In this document: positions 1 through 13,755 of the stretch, piece after piece | Position numbering within the stretch: the stretch's first letter is position 1 | Layout of the letters: each line of letters opens with the position of its first letter | Source: Thysanoteuthis rhombus | Taxonomy: Eukaryota; Mollusca; Cephalopoda; Oegopsida; Thysanoteuthidae | Length of the DNA: 64,000 nucleotides | NCBI GenBank assembly: GCA_963457665.1 | Contig: OY735231.1 | Span: 38,936,406 to 39,000,405 of the forward strand | Direction: 5' to 3' | Program-made: the position numbers and the translations under genes | Notes under the pieces: generated by a model | Databases searched by the model: none | What the model saw: only the letters and a program-made list of their open reading frames with translations | What the model was told of the DNA's origin: nothing

Positions 1-2211
1 TTTCTATACCAGTAACCATTATGTTAGTATGACCTCCATTTTTGAAGTAACACTAAACTTGAATTCAAAGAGATTCAATACACTTCAATTTACTGCCAAG
101 TTACAAGAAATGTACGATATATTTCTAACTAAGACTAAGATGTCCAGATTAAAAATCTTATTCATTAAAGCAGGCATAGGCAACCTTTTTGATCTAGCGG
201 GCCACAAAAAACATTCTTCAGCTTTATTCAGGCCACACATTCTTTTAAAAATGTTGATTGTATTATAAAAAGCATACTGAATTTCTATACATATAGATTA
301 CATATAGATTATAATTTTTATGCTATGGATTAGTCAGGCCAAAACAAGAGCAATTTTACCATATAAATTATAAAATTACCATTCTGAGAAAAATTTACAA
401 GATAAATAAATGTTTAGATTGATTGCAGGCCATTGCCGTGAGCCAAACCTAGCCCACAGGCCTATGGTTGCCCTTTAGCTCATTAAGGAAGTACATCTTT
501 GGCATCAGGCTAACACCTGGTCTGGTAAAAACCCCACAATGGTTAAAGAATGATTGGGTCTCCATGGATCATTCCAAAAAATGGAGACAAAATCATTGTC
601 GCATGTGTTATGTGACATAGAAGCAATTCTGCTTTGCTAGTAATGAAGACACTAAGATTAAATTTCCAAAACCAAGTTCATACAATTTTATTTGCAATAA
701 ACCTATCATCTAAGTAATACAATTCCTATATTTGAGGGATTAAAAAAATAAGATGCATTCTATAAACCAGTAAATGAAACATTTTCAGTTATAACAAAAA
801 GGAAAGAAACCAATGCTCTAGAAGTTTTGATATGTACTTCTAAGCAGAACTGGCTTACATGTTTAAATGAAAAAAAAAAAAGGACACGAAAGGGGTGGAG
901 AAATATCAAAAACCATTCACTATTTATCAAGCCTCATAACTAAAATGTTAAGACTTACAGAACAGAAATTAATAGTGGTTGACTTATTCAGGTCCCTTGG
1001 TTTTTGTAACAAACCAAGCTTGTCTGCCAGAACATTCATGAAATCAAAACCGGTCCACAGTGGACAGAAAAAGGTTGGTGTATTTTTTCCTTCAACAGAG
1101 CAATATTACAAGCCCGGTGTTACAAGTTACAAATCTATTTTGTGGGGACAGGCCGCAAGTGTGGCTGATGAGAGTACATCAAGCTAATTAAAACTAATTG
1201 TCTGATTTAATGATAAAGGGACTAAATATATTTGGATGGCAGAGAACTCAAAAGGGGAGACTTGAAATGGTCACTCGGAGTGGGCTCATTTTACTCACAG
1301 AAAGTTATAACATAACGGCCTCTCTTTCAGACATACAAAGAAAGAAGAAGAAAAAAAAAAAAAAAAAAAAAAAAAAATATCGAAAGAAAACTGTATGACC
1401 TTCCTCTCCCAACAATTGTACTAACACAATTCATATTTTGATACAAAGATTCGCCCTCCCCCCGTTTGCTGTAGAGAATAAAGAGTTTGGTTATCGCTAT
1501 TGTTTTTTGTTCTAATCCATTGTGCCTATATTTTTATTCCAGTAGGTGTACAGGAAAATTACAGCCATACAATGGTTTACAACATCCTTGCTCACACACC
1601 TTTTTTTCCTCGTGTCTGTGTCTATACCCACAGAAATTACTCAATGAACACTATTGATCTACAAGCGACTCCCTTGGACAGAGATTTAAATGCCTCCTAA
1701 ATTTCGACGACTCTACGAGTACCACCAGAATGCCTAACTGTTTGAATTACAGAGAATACTATCCTAATGGGAGTACTAGTAGTATTATTTCATCCTACCA
1801 CACCGTTCAGAGCCGTCTCATTCTGTGCCGGTTAATAATATATAGGGAGTTATAGACTCAGACAGACAGACCCTCTCATAGAGAGACAAGAATACCTCTA
1901 AGTAAAAAGAAAAAAAAAAAAAAATTGTGACACATCTAGTCCAATATGAGCATACGTTGTAAGATGTATTTCTACATTCCAAGACCAGGAACATCAAACA
2001 AAGGCCAGAGGGTAGCCAGTTAAATTGTGGACAAATGAACATATTTACAAGGAAAATATATCAGATTATACACACAATACATTCCATCTAACAAAATTCA
2101 GATATGGAATTAAGATTTATTTACATAAATCATAATTAACAGCTCTGTAGAGAGATATTTGTTCTTCCTATATCAAGAATGTAATTATATAAGATATTGA
2201 TTTTCTCAAAG

Positions 2212-2396
2212 TTAGTCTAGCCCACTACCATATGAATGAAGCATCTGTGAAAGACTGTACTGAGAGAGACTTGACTCAACAATAATGGCTCGAGCTTTCA
2301 GTTCCATCATGAGAAAATGCTCATCTCTACCACCCAATCTCAGAGTGCAACCAAAAATTTGATTATATGACTGATGATCAAAGTGTATTGTCAGTT
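2212..2396 (-). other. Weak candidate terminal coding exon
   Basis: On the minus strand a pyrimidine-rich stretch (about 2400-2425) ends in AAG and is followed by roughly 61 open codons, closing at TAA (2214-2212). The peptide has mixed, non-repetitive composition (for example FGCTLRLGGRDEHFLMMEL) and no homopolymer content, unlike most chance ORFs here. It matches no family I can name, including the tetraspanin C-terminus. It could be the last exon of the minus-strand gene or chance. Confidence 0.15.
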
Positions 2397-2523
2397 CTTG
2401 AGCCAAAAGAAGAAAAAAAAGCATGTAGGTAAATACGCACATTCAAAAATCTTTCATAAGATTAAAGATAAATGGAAATATCTGAATTAGAATTTTGCTT
2501 GTCACAATCCACATTTGTTACAC

Positions 2524-2556
2524 TGATTGGTCAATTTGTCAAAAACTGACCAATCA
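2524..2556. repeat. Perfect 10-bp stem hairpin
   Basis: TGATTGGTCA is followed after a 13-base loop by its exact complement TGACCAATCA. Each arm contains a CCAAT/ATTGG box, so it could bind NF-Y-type factors or simply be a small fold-back. No flanking gene start is visible. Confidence 0.5.
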
Positions 2557-4217
2557 TGAGAGAAAATTTTCAAATGCAGGGATTTGAATAAAGCAGATAA
2601 CAGATATTTTTTGTGAGATTGTTAAATTAAAAGTTTATAAAAAATCTGGGGCGAGATTCAGTTTAGCAAACCCAAGAAATTTTTTTATGAAAATGTATCA
2701 ATTTTCTTATTCTAACAATAAATTGAATAAAAATATTCATCATACACTTAGTACTAAAAATCATAAATTAAAATATTCCTCATTCTATTTAGGAAGAAAG
2801 GGAGAGAAGGAAGTTTGGCAGCTCACTGAAGGGGTTAGAAGAAAGGGAGTTAGGTAGTTTAAGGAAAGAGTAGGAAGATATAGGAGGAAATATAACATGT
2901 GCATGTGTATATGTGTACATATATGTGACTGCATTTATGCATGCATTCAGGCAAGCATTTCATATTGAGAATCAATTTCTAAATTAATTAGTTAATTAAT
3001 GTTACAAATACAAAAAATAAAAGAAAAACCATTATGGTTTAAATCAATAACTATTTCTTAAAATCAAAGTGCACTCATTGAACTGATGGCTGTTGGGAAA
3101 TAGTCAAGGCCAAGAGACCAGAAACTTTCTACTTATTCAGATCAGAGGTGCATGTAGGTGCAATCTGAATCTTGTAGTCATTTTTAATAGAGGAGGTCAC
3201 ATGACCATATTTGTATAATTTTTCCATAGATGAAATCAACATCTCATAAGCTTCAGAATAATATGATTTTCCAGGGTTTCAAGAAAAATGAGAAAACCTG
3301 AATGAGTCAATTAACAAAAATGTTCCACACAGGTTTTCTTCTATGGCCATATGGATGTGATAATGACTGAGATCTGTGTTGATGATATTAGGATAATTAT
3401 GGACAACTGAATTAGCTGATGAATGATTCTTATTGCAGGTAATTAATTACAGTTAGTACCATTCACTTGTGGTTTCAGCCTAATAGCTTTTTAATTGCTA
3501 AGAATCACAATAGGCCTCTTCATGATTAAATGATGAGAAGTTATTACAATCAAAATTGGTAAGTTTAGCTAAACTGAAAGGGAAAAAGGATATGTGAGGT
3601 TATGTTCCAACATTTCAACTCTAATAGAAATGAATTCAAACCAGGTCTAAGAGGCCTTTTGATCAGTTAGTGTAAATTTAAATATAATTGGTCAAGCTGC
3701 TTCCAATTATATATCCATGCCAGTTGAATATGTCAGACTGACTGAACAAAAGTAATTTAGTTTCAATGACATTTCCATGCAAGACGATACTGTACAAGGA
3801 CCAGTAAAATCAAATTATGGATTTAAAATGATTTATTGAAATACAAAAATTTAAATCATTCCTTTTTGAGTTTGCAGGAACTGAAGTTTATTGGCTTGAT
3901 TTCCAAAGTATTTATTTGTAAATGAAGAAAATAGAAAAGTTTGTGAACTAAAGAAAAAGCAGCAACAACAACTGGCTTGAGTAACTTTCAGTTGGAATTA
4001 TAGTAAAGTCATTCTTTCCTTCAACTTCTTTTAAAAGTAATGGCAAATCTGTCCATCCATAGTTGCTAACCAACTTTTTTATTGCAGAAGGAGTTCAAAA
4101 TACAAACTATGGAGTTAAAACAATTCCTTGAGATAGAATGATTCTATAGTAACCTAATAAAATAGAAAAAAAACCTCAAAGTCCTGGAGTCGCTAAATAC
4201 ATTTAATATTAGTTGTG

Positions 4218-4219
<2 letters not shown>

Positions 4220-4253
<34 letters not shown>
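4220..4253. repeat. (AT)n microsatellite
   Basis: About 17 uninterrupted TA units in AT-rich sequence; no linked element seen. Confidence 0.9.
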
Positions 4254-4256
<3 letters not shown>

Positions 4257-7200
4257 ACATATATGCAGATATGGAATTGCTAGTGTAGAGAGCAGTCATG
4301 CTCTTAATTGTCTTACCATGATGATAAAGTTGTTTCTCTATTTGAGTAAGTAAATATAGCTTTCTTTATTAAATATTCAGGGTTATAATTTCTGGATCCT
4401 GAATCTTTGTAATGTCAAGGAGTGCCAGACTGGTTAACTTATTCAACATTTTGCCTGTGCAATGCAGTTCTGTTCAAATTCCTGAAGTATTAGCTACACC
4501 CAATTAGGACAAAACCACATAAATGTTTAGTCATCAACATTCCTACTTATGTAGATTGATAAAAAGATAAATAAAAAATCTTTTTTTTTTTAAATAAGTA
4601 AAAAAACATAAAAAGATAGAGGGAGAGAGAGAATAACCCTTTTACAATGAGTTTGTAATAACATACTTATCCAAAACGAACACTTGCTATAGAATCACCA
4701 AGACAAGCTTGTCAATCTTTGATACCAGGGAATACACTGATAGGACTATGTATTCTCTACATACCTTATTATTGAAATAACTGTGGAGCCAAAAGTGATC
4801 TGGTGACCTCTATTATATTTTTAACTACAATGGTTCTACGAATGCCAAAAACTTTTTTCTTCAAACCAGATTTGAATAGGTTCATAAGAAGGATACAGAG
4901 ACTTGGCAAAAAAGGACATTTTTTTCTTAGATGTTCCCAAAAATTGCTTATAGGATGGCCGAAAAGAAACTCCAAACTGGAAATTGGCAATAACTTTATT
5001 TGTTTCATGAAAATAGACCAATATTTATAATAGTTACATATAATTTCTAACAGGGAGTTAATACTTACCCACTGTATCTATGCACACTGTTATTCAATGA
5101 ATGTATCACCAGCCCTTATTAAATTGTTACCAACAAAATATAATAGACACGTATGTTACACTAAATTGTTGAAATTTTACTGAAAATAGATAGGTAGTTT
5201 TAATTAGATCAAGGATATAGTACAACTATTTACGATCAAAAGTTTATGCAATCAAAATGAAATCAAATTTTCTATCTAAAATAAAAATTTTTTTTTTTTG
5301 TAAAATGAAAAAGTAAATTTTGTAAACTAAGTGATTTCACTGATTTGGTGGAACATATACAAGTGATCCAATATATGATATGAAAAAGTTTCTAAAATAA
5401 TCATCAAATCAAGGAAATTACACTTCTAATACTAGATAGCAAGACAACTTAATTATTACATGAAAAAATACAAGACCATCAATTGCCTGAATATCATAAT
5501 TTTTACACCTAAAATATTAGAAACATTTTTCTTGCACTCATTTTAGGGAGAAAAAAATAATCAAAGTTTAGCCAAAATTCCATAGATTTCTAATAGGAGA
5601 AACAATGTCAGTAACCAAAATACTCGAGTAGAAAATCATGTTCCCACACATGTGACTAAAAGTACTTCCTATTGCTTTTTTATTAAAAAGAGATTGCATT
5701 ATCACATTAGTGTAACTAGAGACACCGCAACACTTGTAACACTAGAAAGCACTTCCCTGTTAAACTATCAGAAATTATTAAATCTAGCTCAGCAACCTTC
5801 ACATAAAATTGAAAGAGTGTCTTTCTGAGTTTCTTTTTTTTTGTTTTTTTTTTTCAAATGAGGCCAGCCTCCCTGAAAACCAACAATTCTAGAGGGACAA
5901 GGTATCCATAAGGGAGGAAGGTTACCCTTGCCATTTATTAGTATCAGCTAATGGAGAAGTCCCCTAGTTTCTCCCTTCAAAACTTACTGATACAGTGAGT
6001 GGGGTCCCTGCCTGGTTTGGCAACATATCACTGACACCCTGTTTTGACGTTCTCTCCCTCATCACACATAGAAAATTGGGATAATCTGACTTGGAGAATG
6101 AAAAATACTTAATCCTCAGGGACTTTTAGATTCAAACTAGATAATCCTGAGACCCATTGGGCCACTAATCAGTGCGAGTACAAATAAACCCAGACAACAT
6201 TTATTTCTTAGTTGATAATCATCCAAACATTTTTACCTTGATGCATTTCAGAGGTACCCAAATTCAAAATCTCTGGTCAAGTGCATAGGGCGACACATGG
6301 AAAATTGAAAAAAAAAAAAAAACACATGGATGTTTATTTTCCCAAGCTAAACCAGGTGTTAGACTAATAAAAACTTAATACGGTCAAGTAATTCCAGTTC
6401 AGCTCAATAAAACTGCACATTGCAAAATGCTGTTCTCAATTTTTATACAAAATAAAATACAAACATTTTGTATTAAATTACTATTCTTTACAAAATACAA
6501 GCTGAAGCGTAAGTATTAACTCACTAATCTTTACACTCTAAATTACTCATTTAGAATTGTATAATAATTATCCTATAAGACGATCTAATTGCCCACTTGA
6601 TCAGAGTGATAATCATAGTGATTATAAGATCATGAGTAAAGAGATATTTGCTAAACTTTCGAGAGGAAAAAACAAAAAAAAACATTGTATTTTCTTGATT
6701 TTTTTTTTTTACTGCTTCTTTACAGTGGTTACTGTAGATATTAGTATGTTCATCTCACAAGCTATTGATAGTAATCTATCTACAGTTCATGGTGGGCTGT
6801 TTTTGCTAAGTTATGCTAACATACAAACAGAAATACTATACCATAACATATTCATGTACAAGGGATTGTTATCTCTTGTAATTTGTTCTTTCAGTACTAA
6901 ATCTTTACTTTGGGAACCAGATAGATTTGGCCTTGAAAAATTCCAAATGGAAACCTTAGTCCCAAGTCTAGGCAGAGAGAGAGTGTTGGGTATAGAACTA
7001 TCAACTTTACCAATAAAACCTACTCACTACTGAAACCTTATCAGTTCCACTATGAGTCTAAAGGGCTAAAACATTTCTATGTAAGGTCACAAATATTTCA
7101 AGTATCTATGTGTAAGTCTTATGAGTTATGCCACAATGGCTGACAGAAAAGGTGAAGGATTTTTCCGGGTTCATTCCTCTTATTTTCTTGAGAAAACTCA

Positions 7201-9038
7201 ATGGAAACAATCGAAATAAGCAGTTAATAGGCCTCGAGTTACCAGCTCTGCTCAGATTTTCTAGGGTCAATTTATGATAAAAGAGACTAATTTGCTTCAT
7301 TCTCCAATTTTTAGTATTTAACATTGTGCTATAATGTGCCTTTTTTCTATGTTAAGGCAACAAACATACAAAAAAAAAAAAAAAATCAGATCATCATAAT
7401 ATAGACGGCAGATGGAATGTGAGCATTCATATCGAACATTAAATTTGCTTTTTATATATCATATCGAACTGAATTATTTAAAATTCAAAATATTTTACAC
7501 TGCTTCATTCAAATCAGCTTACAAAATTTAATTTTTCCAAATTCTAAAAATCTTAATCCTTAGGTTTTATAAGCAGGCTTCCAATCCATCTTGTTCAGTG
7601 TGGCAGGCATTCAGTCACATAACAATTAACTCAAATTGTGACAGTAATAATTTCATAGATTGAATATGAACATAAAGTATAAACACTTTCTGGGTGATTG
7701 TACCGATTCCAGTTCGGTGGTTCTGTCATTTAGAAAGAAAAATGAAAAAAAAAATACAGAAATTACAACTCTTCAAATGAGTGGTTATAATTCCAGCCAG
7801 TCATTTCCGTAATATAGAACTCTTAAGAGTTAGAGGATTTGAAACATCTAATACGATAAATCTATTTAAACTACCAGTCAAGGGATCTTGTTTAACAAGT
7901 ATATTGTGAGATTTATATTCACAATGATTTACAATGATTGCTTTCTTAGAGTCACTCATCTAATCACTTCACAGTAACACTCCCTTCTTTGAAGGTAAGT
8001 GTCGCAGTATTACAAAGCGTCAGATCAAAAATTGAATTCATTGAGTCAAACAAATAACCACACTTTATTCATGTAGATATTTGTTGTTGAGAGCCTTCAC
8101 CCAAATTTTGAATATACAGGGTTCCAAACTTACATTCATTAAATCATGCCAATATAGGGCCATCCCACATATTTGAAAGAAAAAAAAAAAAAAAAAAAAA
8201 AAAATAATAATAATTTTATGAATTAGGGTAAAATCTCTCATACAGAATATGGTTAGCAGTTTGAGACAAAAAATTCAAATTTCTGAAGTTACCTTTTGTA
8301 ATGCTGCAACTCTCACCTTCAAAGAAGGGAACAGTTGCAATTCAACGATTTTCATTGAATGAATCCAAGCAAGTGATCAATGTTAATCATTGTGAGCACA
8401 GAGATTCGATTACCCCCATTGAATTACACTTCTTGACTGGTATCTTGAATGAATTAATCCTATTTGAATTTTTCAAGTCCTCCAACTCCAAAAACTTTTC
8501 ATGGCAGTTATTAGTTGGCTGAATCTAATTCCAAGCATGGTATACCATAAATATATCAAAAAAATGGTCAAAAAAATTTCTCATCCAAAAAATTTAGCCC
8601 CCTAACTGTGATTTCTAATTATTCAGTAAAACTGGCATTTCCATCAGATTTATATCTCGAAAACTCAAATTGATTTCTGCAGATAAAAAGATGCATAACC
8701 TGTGAACCAATTCACATTGGAGTAGGTTAGGCTTCACTCTCGAGAGAAAAATTACCCTGACAGGCAGGAAGTTCATTTGTATTTCATTGTTGTTGTTTAG
8801 CTTTAGGTGGGCGTTGTTCTGAGCAGGAGTGCGAGAGAAGAATCCCAGCGTGTAAAAAGTCAGGAGGGTGGGAAGGAATGCTATGGGGAAATCTGAGAAT
8901 TGAGTCTCATTTGCCTTTTTTTCTTTCTGAAAATTCATCAAATTCTTTTCAAATTACTGAAGACAGCAGCAAAAACAAGACAGAGCTGAAAACAGAGTAG
9001 AATTATGGATCTGCACAGGGAAATAATCATTATACATT

Positions 9039-9400
9039 AGAAACTGTCAATCGAAACTGTCAACATAGATTTCTTCAGTTTTCAAGTTGGTCCAGCTAGC
9101 TGCTATGAATCACATTTACTCTTTAGATCTACAAAAGACTTTCGCTTTCTGACCGCCCTCAATAGATGGGGGGGGGGGCAAATTGCAAAGTAAGTTTATG
9201 TAAAATTGGTCTCTAGCTTGTGTCCGGCAGCATTCACAATTTTTTCTCTGAAAATTCAGACTTTTTTTTTTAAATAATCAATGGCCAAACGAAAGGCTAG
9301 AGAAGTAACTGATCACCCCCTTTTCCTAATTTTTTCAATTGATCACCCCCAATACAGCAAGCTGTTGGTCATGTGATATTTTCCATTGAGTGACTAACCA
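9039..9400 (-). mobile_element. MITE-like repeat A, copy 1
   Basis: One of nine copies of a roughly 350-400 bp repeat. In canonical orientation it opens GGTTAGTCACTCGATAGAAA, has a conserved GTGATCAAT core, then a GGACCAATTT..GCATAAACTT block, and closes with ACTGAAGAAACCTATGTTGA followed by a GACAGTTTC-type end. AGAAACCGTC near one end and its complement near the other form short imperfect terminal inverted repeats. No coding potential. This copy is reversed: GAAACTGTCAAC at the left, the GATCACCCCC words at 9310-9350 and TGAGTGACTAACC at the right. Confidence 0.65.
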
Positions 9401-11581
9401 GACCAGTTTTAATTGAAATATACTTCGACTATTTTTGTTGAAGGAGATGAAGGTTGTATTGGGTATTGAGCAGAACAATTATGCAGTGGAATAAGTGACT
9501 TCATGGAGATGATTCCTGTTGAAGCACAACAAACAATATGTTTCATTATTCTCGATTTAGTTGGAATAATACAAGGATAAATTCAAAAGAGAAACTCAAG
9601 ATTTTAAATTTGACTCAATTCATTTTATGATGAAAAACATTTGAATGAGATTTCAAAATTCAGAATCTATCCTGAAAAATTGATAAGTAAATATGTTAAA
9701 ATTATTGAAAAACAAACAAAAAAAGAATAAAAAAGGAAAAAAAAAAGTGAAAAAAAAAATGTATGCATGGGGCATACAGAGAAGGGGTGAGAGGGGGTAG
9801 TCACTCCTGGGCACAGATGTGAAAGGGTGCAGTATTACCTTAGGCTCATAATGCCTGTCAATTATTAATTATGTTGCTCCCTAGGATAATGTGCAACTAC
9901 ATCCGGGTACTATTTTTGCCACTGGGAATGGAGTACTCTTGCTACGCCAAATGCATCAGTATTTCACAGTAGTAGAACTTATGTACTCCACAATGTACTT
10001 CTTTTCATCAATTCATGGTACTCATGAAATATGGTTATGTTTATAACAAATAGGTCAGGAGTGTTTGGGTTAGTTATTATCCGTCTACTCTAACCCTCAG
10101 ACACCAGAACAAATAGTTAATCAAACCTGGCTATAAAACCATAGATAACTTGGTACTTCACTGCTATAAACCAGATATAACCCCAAATCATGAATAATGC
10201 AGTTTGAACATGGACCCCAATTTTCGATATGTTAAATTTGGTTCACAAAACAATAGCTAAATAGGAAAATAGAAAAACCCTTACTGAATCAGGTTACACC
10301 AACAGTAAAAAGGAGATGAATTAGAAAAAAACGTTTCAGTAGTCAATAAATGAAACCCATCACCCTTTTCCCTTTCATTTGTTACAATGATCAATCGTAT
10401 AGACAAACTTCTACTCCAGACATTAGTTACATATGTACCAGAAACTTACATTTTAAAAATATTTTATATTTATTTCTGTCATTCAGTCAGACAAGCCACA
10501 CACCACACTCACCTCCACAGATTTCCCTTCATTTCTGGATAAACTACAAGTGTCGGTTTTGAAGAAGTTGTGGGGGTTGGTCTAGACTTGGATTAAATTT
10601 AGTGAAAATGGAGAGTCTGTTACAAGGACTCACATAACACGATAGAAAATTATGGACCCCAACTTCCTGTTATAACAAATCTATGGAGCGTATCATAAAA
10701 AGTCAAGAACATTACTTATTTTCGAGCTTCCAGGATTCTAAATTTTCCCTTGATTTCTATTTTTGTTGAATTAATTGAGGTAAATACTAATAATAGGATG
10801 TATGGAGGGGCCAAGCTGTTAACTGCACAGGGAATAGGATCTGCAAGCCAAAAGACAGTACAAATCAACTTTTGGGAATGGCATGTATCCATCTCCTCCT
10901 CATTTTAAACACCTCATAGGCCAATATGGCAGGGTAAGGCCCATCATCCCCTTTCATGTTTTGCAGCCTTGGGGAAGCCTTTGAAAGTCTGACTAGAAAA
11001 AAAAAAAAAAAAAAAAAAAAAAAACACGACAAAAAATTTCATTGCTGAGAAAAGGAAGTTTTCAAGAGAAAAAAAATATTTTTCTGAAATTTGTAAGGGT
11101 CAATGTTGTGTTCAACACCATCTATTAGAAAACAATTCTAGAATTAAATGCAAGTAAAAATGGGCTATAAATCTTCGAGAAAAAACAAAGAATGATATGT
11201 ATGACCATAAACAATACCTCTTCCCAGGAAGGTTAGGAATTAGAGCAAGCAAATCAAAAAATAGAGTCAGTAAATGAATAACTACGACATGCAAATTAAA
11301 AACCATAGCAAATTGGAAAATAATGGCCTTAGTTTTTTTTATTTGCTTGCAGTAGTCCTCAATTTGCATGCCTTAGTTTTTAAATTCCTCACTATTCTCT
11401 AATTTGCTTAGAAAGCCTGTTTCAGAAATCTTAGGCTTCCTTCCCTTAATTACATTCAGATCAATGATTTTCAAATAGAATTCAGTAAGACCCCCCGGGG
11501 AGGAATTTTGTAAGGGAAGGAATCTTAGTTGAATGAGGAATTTCACTCAAGGGAGTAACATAATGGAAAGTATACTGATGG

Positions 11582-11613
<32 letters not shown>

Positions 11614-11805
11614 CCAGATGAGGAATCAAAACTGGAGAAATTGGGGAAGCCTGATACCACAATGTGACCTGCAACTAAGAACCAGAAGGCAAAATAAAAT
11701 ATATTGCTGGAATATCAGTGTTAAACATATGAGAGCCAGCATAATTAAACACACTGATCATTTGTGTTCATTATTCACTAATGACAGCCTATTGATTTTT
11801 AATAA

Positions 11806-11855
<50 letters not shown>

Positions 11856-11856
11856 T
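11582..11856. repeat. Poly(A) run and (TA)n(CA)n microsatellite
   Basis: About 30 A residues at 11582-11610, then at 11808-11856 a compound (TA)n followed by (CA)n. The 95-residue plus-strand ORF crossing the second repeat is low complexity and not considered a gene. Confidence 0.85.
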
Positions 11857-13644
11857 GTACTTGTTCAGGAAGCTAATCAAAAAAGATAATATACATTCAT
11901 AGCCGGCCAATTAGCCAGAATCACTCAAAACTGAACAAATCTATATTGACAATTTTAGTTGACTATTTCTAGTACTCAACACAAATACAAAAAATGAAAG
12001 AATAGAAAACGATTTTTTTTATGCTAGCTGCATTCAAATCAAACTGTCCAGCTGGTCAAAATTAATAATGATGTTGCAATACTTTATCAAAGAATAAATT
12101 TGAAAAAAAAAAATTGTTGTTTGTGATATAAACTATGTTTAATGAATGGCATCTTGCTTCAAGGTGTGGTAATAACAGATGTGCACCAAACTTTCAGAAT
12201 CTTTTGAAACCATGATCAACAATATACTTTTGGCAATAAGATTAATGAATCATAAGTTTATTTAACTAATGAACTCATTATGATTCATTTTCTTTTAAAT
12301 GTTCAAATCTATCCTTAAATACTGTTGGTGGTGCCTTGACCATTTTAGTGCCAGGTTCACTAGGCCAGGAGAGGAAAAAATTTGAAAATCACTGATCTAA
12401 CACATGAAATAAGAGTGTGACTGATTCTGTAGAGATAGTAAGATTGTTCTGATGTAAAATTTGTTCAGTGAATGTTAACATGAGAAGTTTTAAGTCAATG
12501 ATAGCAAAGAAAAATATTCAACAATGGGAAAAGTAGGTTTTAAACAGTTGAAAATGAATAGACCATGTTAGAAAACAGCCCAACCCAGATATTGAAAAAA
12601 AAAAAAAAAAAAAGTTGATACAAATACAGATTAGAATCTACTTATACTTGTCAGCACAGTCAATAATCAAACAATCATAAGATCAAATTTGAAGTTATAT
12701 CAAAAAAAATTCCATTGAAATAAATTCCATTTATGACATCCCTTGCATTTTCCACTGGAAAATAGAGTTAAAAAAAGGAGGGGGAGAGGAGGAAGAGGAT
12801 GGTTCATTCAAAAGCTTGGACCATTTTCCATAAGAAACCAACATGATATGGCTGAGAAAATTCAACCTATTAGGGAACGACTGACTGAAAAGTGTCTTAA
12901 AGAGATGTTTCTCTTCCATGACTACAAAATGATCAAAGAGCTGTCAAAAGTTACATAAAAACCAAGTGAAACATACACAGGAAAACCTACAAACCTGACA
13001 AAAATTAATAGGAAATGGAACAATGAGAAAAAATGCTGAATGGACATTACCCCACAATATGAACCCAACCAAAGAAGGCCACTGCTGGCTAAAAAAGGAT
13101 TACTTGAAATATGAACATAATCTGATTACTGTTTTAGAGGGCTCTTTTTTTTTTAACCAGATTTTTTACTTAGCTGATTCTCGGTGGGAGAGAAAAACCC
13201 TTCAAATCGATTATGTTAGTTGGTAGGGCATCAATTATGAAATTGTCCTTGAACTCCTGAAGAAACAATTAGGACTAAAAAAAAAAAAAAAAATACAAAA
13301 AGAAAAGCAATCATTTCTGGAACTTAAATCCTGATTGCTATCTATTTTTATAACCAAGATGAAGAATGCTTCTAATGACAAAAGATTTCAGTCATGGAGG
13401 ACAAATGAAATACACAATGCAGCATTTTCAGTTAATCAAAAGTTTATTTTAATATCCTATCGGAAAATTCAACAATAAACAACAATAAAGTCTTGCTCTA
13501 TTCATTGTTCACTTAATTTCAATTCAATTTTCAAAAAAGATGTAGGGAGAATATCAGAAGTGGACATGATTAAGTGGAATTTTGATTTTGTTGAATGAAA
13601 AATTGAAATATGAGGGTTGATAGATAAGTCCATAGCCAGACAAG

Positions 13645-13755
13645 TAGCTGGATTTTGATCAGAAATTTTCACTTTATAGAGTTTGATCTGCCTCATTGAT
13701 ATTCACCACTGAATAAAGTGTTTAAACAAAGAAGGAGATTATGTTGAATATTTGC
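13645..13755 (+). mobile_element. Mariner-like transposase 3' remnant, copy 1
   Basis: Shares TAGCTG-ATTTTGATC-GAAATTTTC with copies near 44.15, 53.75 and 63.1 kb, and then reads IKCLNKEGDYVE in frame after a stop. The pattern KCIxxxGDYVEK resembles the C-terminal end of mariner-type transposases. The reading is broken by stops, so it is a fossil. Superfamily assignment rests on this short motif only. Confidence 0.4.

Noticed and set aside
867-1187. 106-codon plus-strand ORF
   Set aside because: Starts in an A run, no recognisable domain, opposite strand to the only supported gene.
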